A stretch of DNA of 6,823 bases, taken from NCBI GenBank assembly GCA_023393895.1, contig JAEXBT010000225.1, forward strand, positions 1 to 6,823, given 5' to 3'. This DNA is from Pseudomonadota bacterium. GTDB taxonomy: Bacteria; Pseudomonadota; Gammaproteobacteria; Xanthomonadales; Xanthomonadaceae. The translations under genes were made by a program, and so were the position numbers. The notes under the pieces are model-generated. The model had not been told where the DNA came from. It did no database searches and saw only the letters and a list, made by a program, of their open reading frames with translations. Shown here piece after piece: positions 6,021-6,823 of the stretch (the first letter of the stretch is position 1; the number at the start of each line of letters is the position of its first letter).

Positions 6021-6037
6021 ATCCGGGCGCGCCGGAT
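6021..6037 (-). terminator. Hairpin directly after the pirin stop codon, possible weak terminator
   Basis: ATCCGG (6021-6026) and CCGGAT (6032-6037) form a perfect 6-bp stem with a 5-nt GCGCG loop (on the + strand). It directly adjoins the pirin TGA (6040-6038). No T-run follows on the minus strand, so intrinsic termination would be weak. It also lies where the -35 region of the next promoter would be, so it could instead be a protein-binding palindrome. Confidence 0.3.
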
Positions 6038-6748
6038 TCAGCGCGGCAGGTCGAATAGCAGGACTTCGGCCTCGCCTTCGGCACCACCCTCTATGCGCAG
6101 CGTGCCCGCCTCGTCGAGGAAGCCGAGCGCGTCCCCGGCGACCAGCGTGCGTTCGCGCGCGCGCACCTCGCCGGTGGCCACGTGCAGCCAGTAGCCGCGC
6201 GCCGCGTCGAACTCGGCATCGACCGACTGGCCAGGAGTGAGCACCACCGCGCGCAGGCTGGCGTCCTGGCGGATCGGGAGGCCGCCCTCGCGCCCCTCGA
6301 AGGAGGCGAAGGTGTCCCAGACGCCGCGCCGCGCATCGCGGTCGAAGGCGCGCTGTTCGTAGCCGGGCTCGGCATTGACCCGGTCGGGCTGGATCCAGAT
6401 CTGCAGGAAATGCGTGGTCTGCGCGGGGTCGCCGTTGTACTCGCTGTGCTCGATACCGTGGCCGGCGCTCATCCACTGCACCTCACCGGGACGCAGCACG
6501 CCCTCGGAGCCGGTGCTGTCGCGGTGCGCCAGCGCACCCTGCAGCACCACGCTGAGGATCTCCATGTTGGCGTGGCGGTGTGGCGCGAAGCCGCCGCCGG
6601 GCGCGACGCGGTCCTCGTTGATCACCCGCAGCGGGCCGAAACCCATCCACTTCGGGTCGTGGTAGTTGGCGAACGAGAACGTGTGGTGGCTGTCCAGCCA
6701 GCCGTGGTTGGCATGGCCACGGCTGGTACCCAGGCGCTCGATGATCAC
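6038..6748 (-). CDS. Pirin family protein (YhhW-type bicupin, possible quercetin 2,3-dioxygenase)
   Basis: A cytosolic double-cupin metalloprotein of 236 aa, close to E. coli YhhW (about 231 aa), a member with in vitro quercetinase activity; the physiological role of bacterial pirins is generally unclear. The N-terminal pirin block GHANHGWLDSHHTFSFANY (11-29), MGFGPLRVINED (35-46) and PHRHANMEIL (56-65) is textbook. The metal ligands H57, H59, H101 and E103 (in HGIEHSEYN) are all present at the positions known for YhhW. The C-terminal cupin covers about 150-236 (for example RGYWLHVATGEV, VAGDALGFLDE). The start is GTG at 6748, where family similarity begins. It overlaps the stop of the gene before it (GTGA), indicating coupled translation. 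59 bp separate it from the zinc-finger gene, with a candidate promoter between them, so it is probably a separate unit from the LPS genes. Confidence 0.93.
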   Translation of the reverse strand: MIIERLGTSRGHANHGWLDSHHTFSFANYHDPKWMGFGPLRVINEDRVAPGGGFAPHRHANMEILSVVLQGALAHRDSTGSEGVLRPGEVQWMSAGHGIEHSEYNGDPAQTTHFLQIWIQPDRVNAEPGYEQRAFDRDARRGVWDTFASFEGREGGLPIRQDASLRAVVLTPGQSVDAEFDAARGYWLHVATGEVRARERTLVAGDALGFLDEAGTLRIEGGAEGEAEVLLFDLPR

Positions 6749-6823
6749 GGCGTGGCCGCCATCTGTGCTTCGGTGGTGATGCGGATGCTGACCGCGTCGC
6801 TGACCGCCGGTGCTGCCATTTCC
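6745..6823 (-). CDS. Unidentified gene, 3' end only, translationally coupled to pirin
   Basis: The frame is open from the window edge to TGA at 6747-6745, which overlaps the pirin GTG by the four bases GTGA. The visible residues are EMAAPAVSDAVSIRITT followed by EAQMAATP. An ATG at 6819-6817 would give a 24-residue peptide, but the frame is open through it to the edge. The simplest reading is therefore the C-terminus of a longer protein cotranscribed with pirin. I do not recognise the family from so few residues. Confidence 0.5.
   Translation of the reverse strand, partial: EMAAPAVSDAVSIRITTEAQMAATP

Noticed and set aside
1..6823. Search for defence systems, toxin-antitoxin pairs, CRISPR arrays, transposases, riboswitches, tRNAs and attachment sites.
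   Set aside because: Nothing supports any of them: every long frame with family motifs is accounted for by envelope or housekeeping functions, and gaps are 62 bp or less.

Overview
The window is very GC-rich, with dense, tightly packed genes. Its gene content (tolC end, waaA, lpxL, a GT9 enzyme, an O-antigen ligase-like protein, a GT4 enzyme, zf-CHCC protein, pirin) and its TAGAAT-type -10 elements placed against start codons suggest a Gram-negative gammaproteobacterium of the Xanthomonadaceae/Lysobacteraceae (Luteimonas/Lysobacter-like). That taxonomic call is inference from content and style; no database was searched. Codon use looks uniform, and I see no mobile element, tRNA, rRNA, CRISPR array or phage gene.

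Layout. 1-132 (+) is the C-terminal end of a TolC-family outer-membrane efflux protein. It converges, after 24 bp, on waaA (157-1458, -), the Kdo transferase. waaA is divergent, across 62 bp, from lpxL (1521-2438, +), a lipid A acyltransferase. lpxL overlaps by ATGA with a GT9 heptosyltransferase-like gene (2435-3394, +). That gene runs tail-to-tail into an O-antigen ligase/polymerase-family membrane protein (3343-4662, -), with 52 bp of coding overlap. The ligase is the last gene of a leftward operon: zf-CHCC zinc-finger protein (5784-5978), GT4 glycosyltransferase (4659-5771), ligase. A pirin gene (6038-6748, -) and the end of an unidentified gene translationally coupled to it (6745-6823, -) close the window.

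How the genes work together. WaaA attaches Kdo to lipid IVA. LpxL-type enzymes then acylate the Kdo-bearing product. GT9 and GT4 enzymes are the kind that extend the core oligosaccharide at the inner membrane, and the ligase family joins O-polysaccharide to lipid A-core in the periplasm. About 5.6 kb is therefore a compact LPS assembly block in three transcription units. The exact sugars and acceptors for GT9 and GT4, and ligase versus polymerase for the membrane protein, cannot be read from sequence alone. The pirin unit appears functionally separate.

I did not find a clearly new biological system. The items most worth checking are the 52-bp convergent coding overlap, the small zinc-finger protein leading an LPS operon, and the promoters that appear to give leaderless or near-leaderless mRNAs. 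No stretch over 60 bp lacks a gene.
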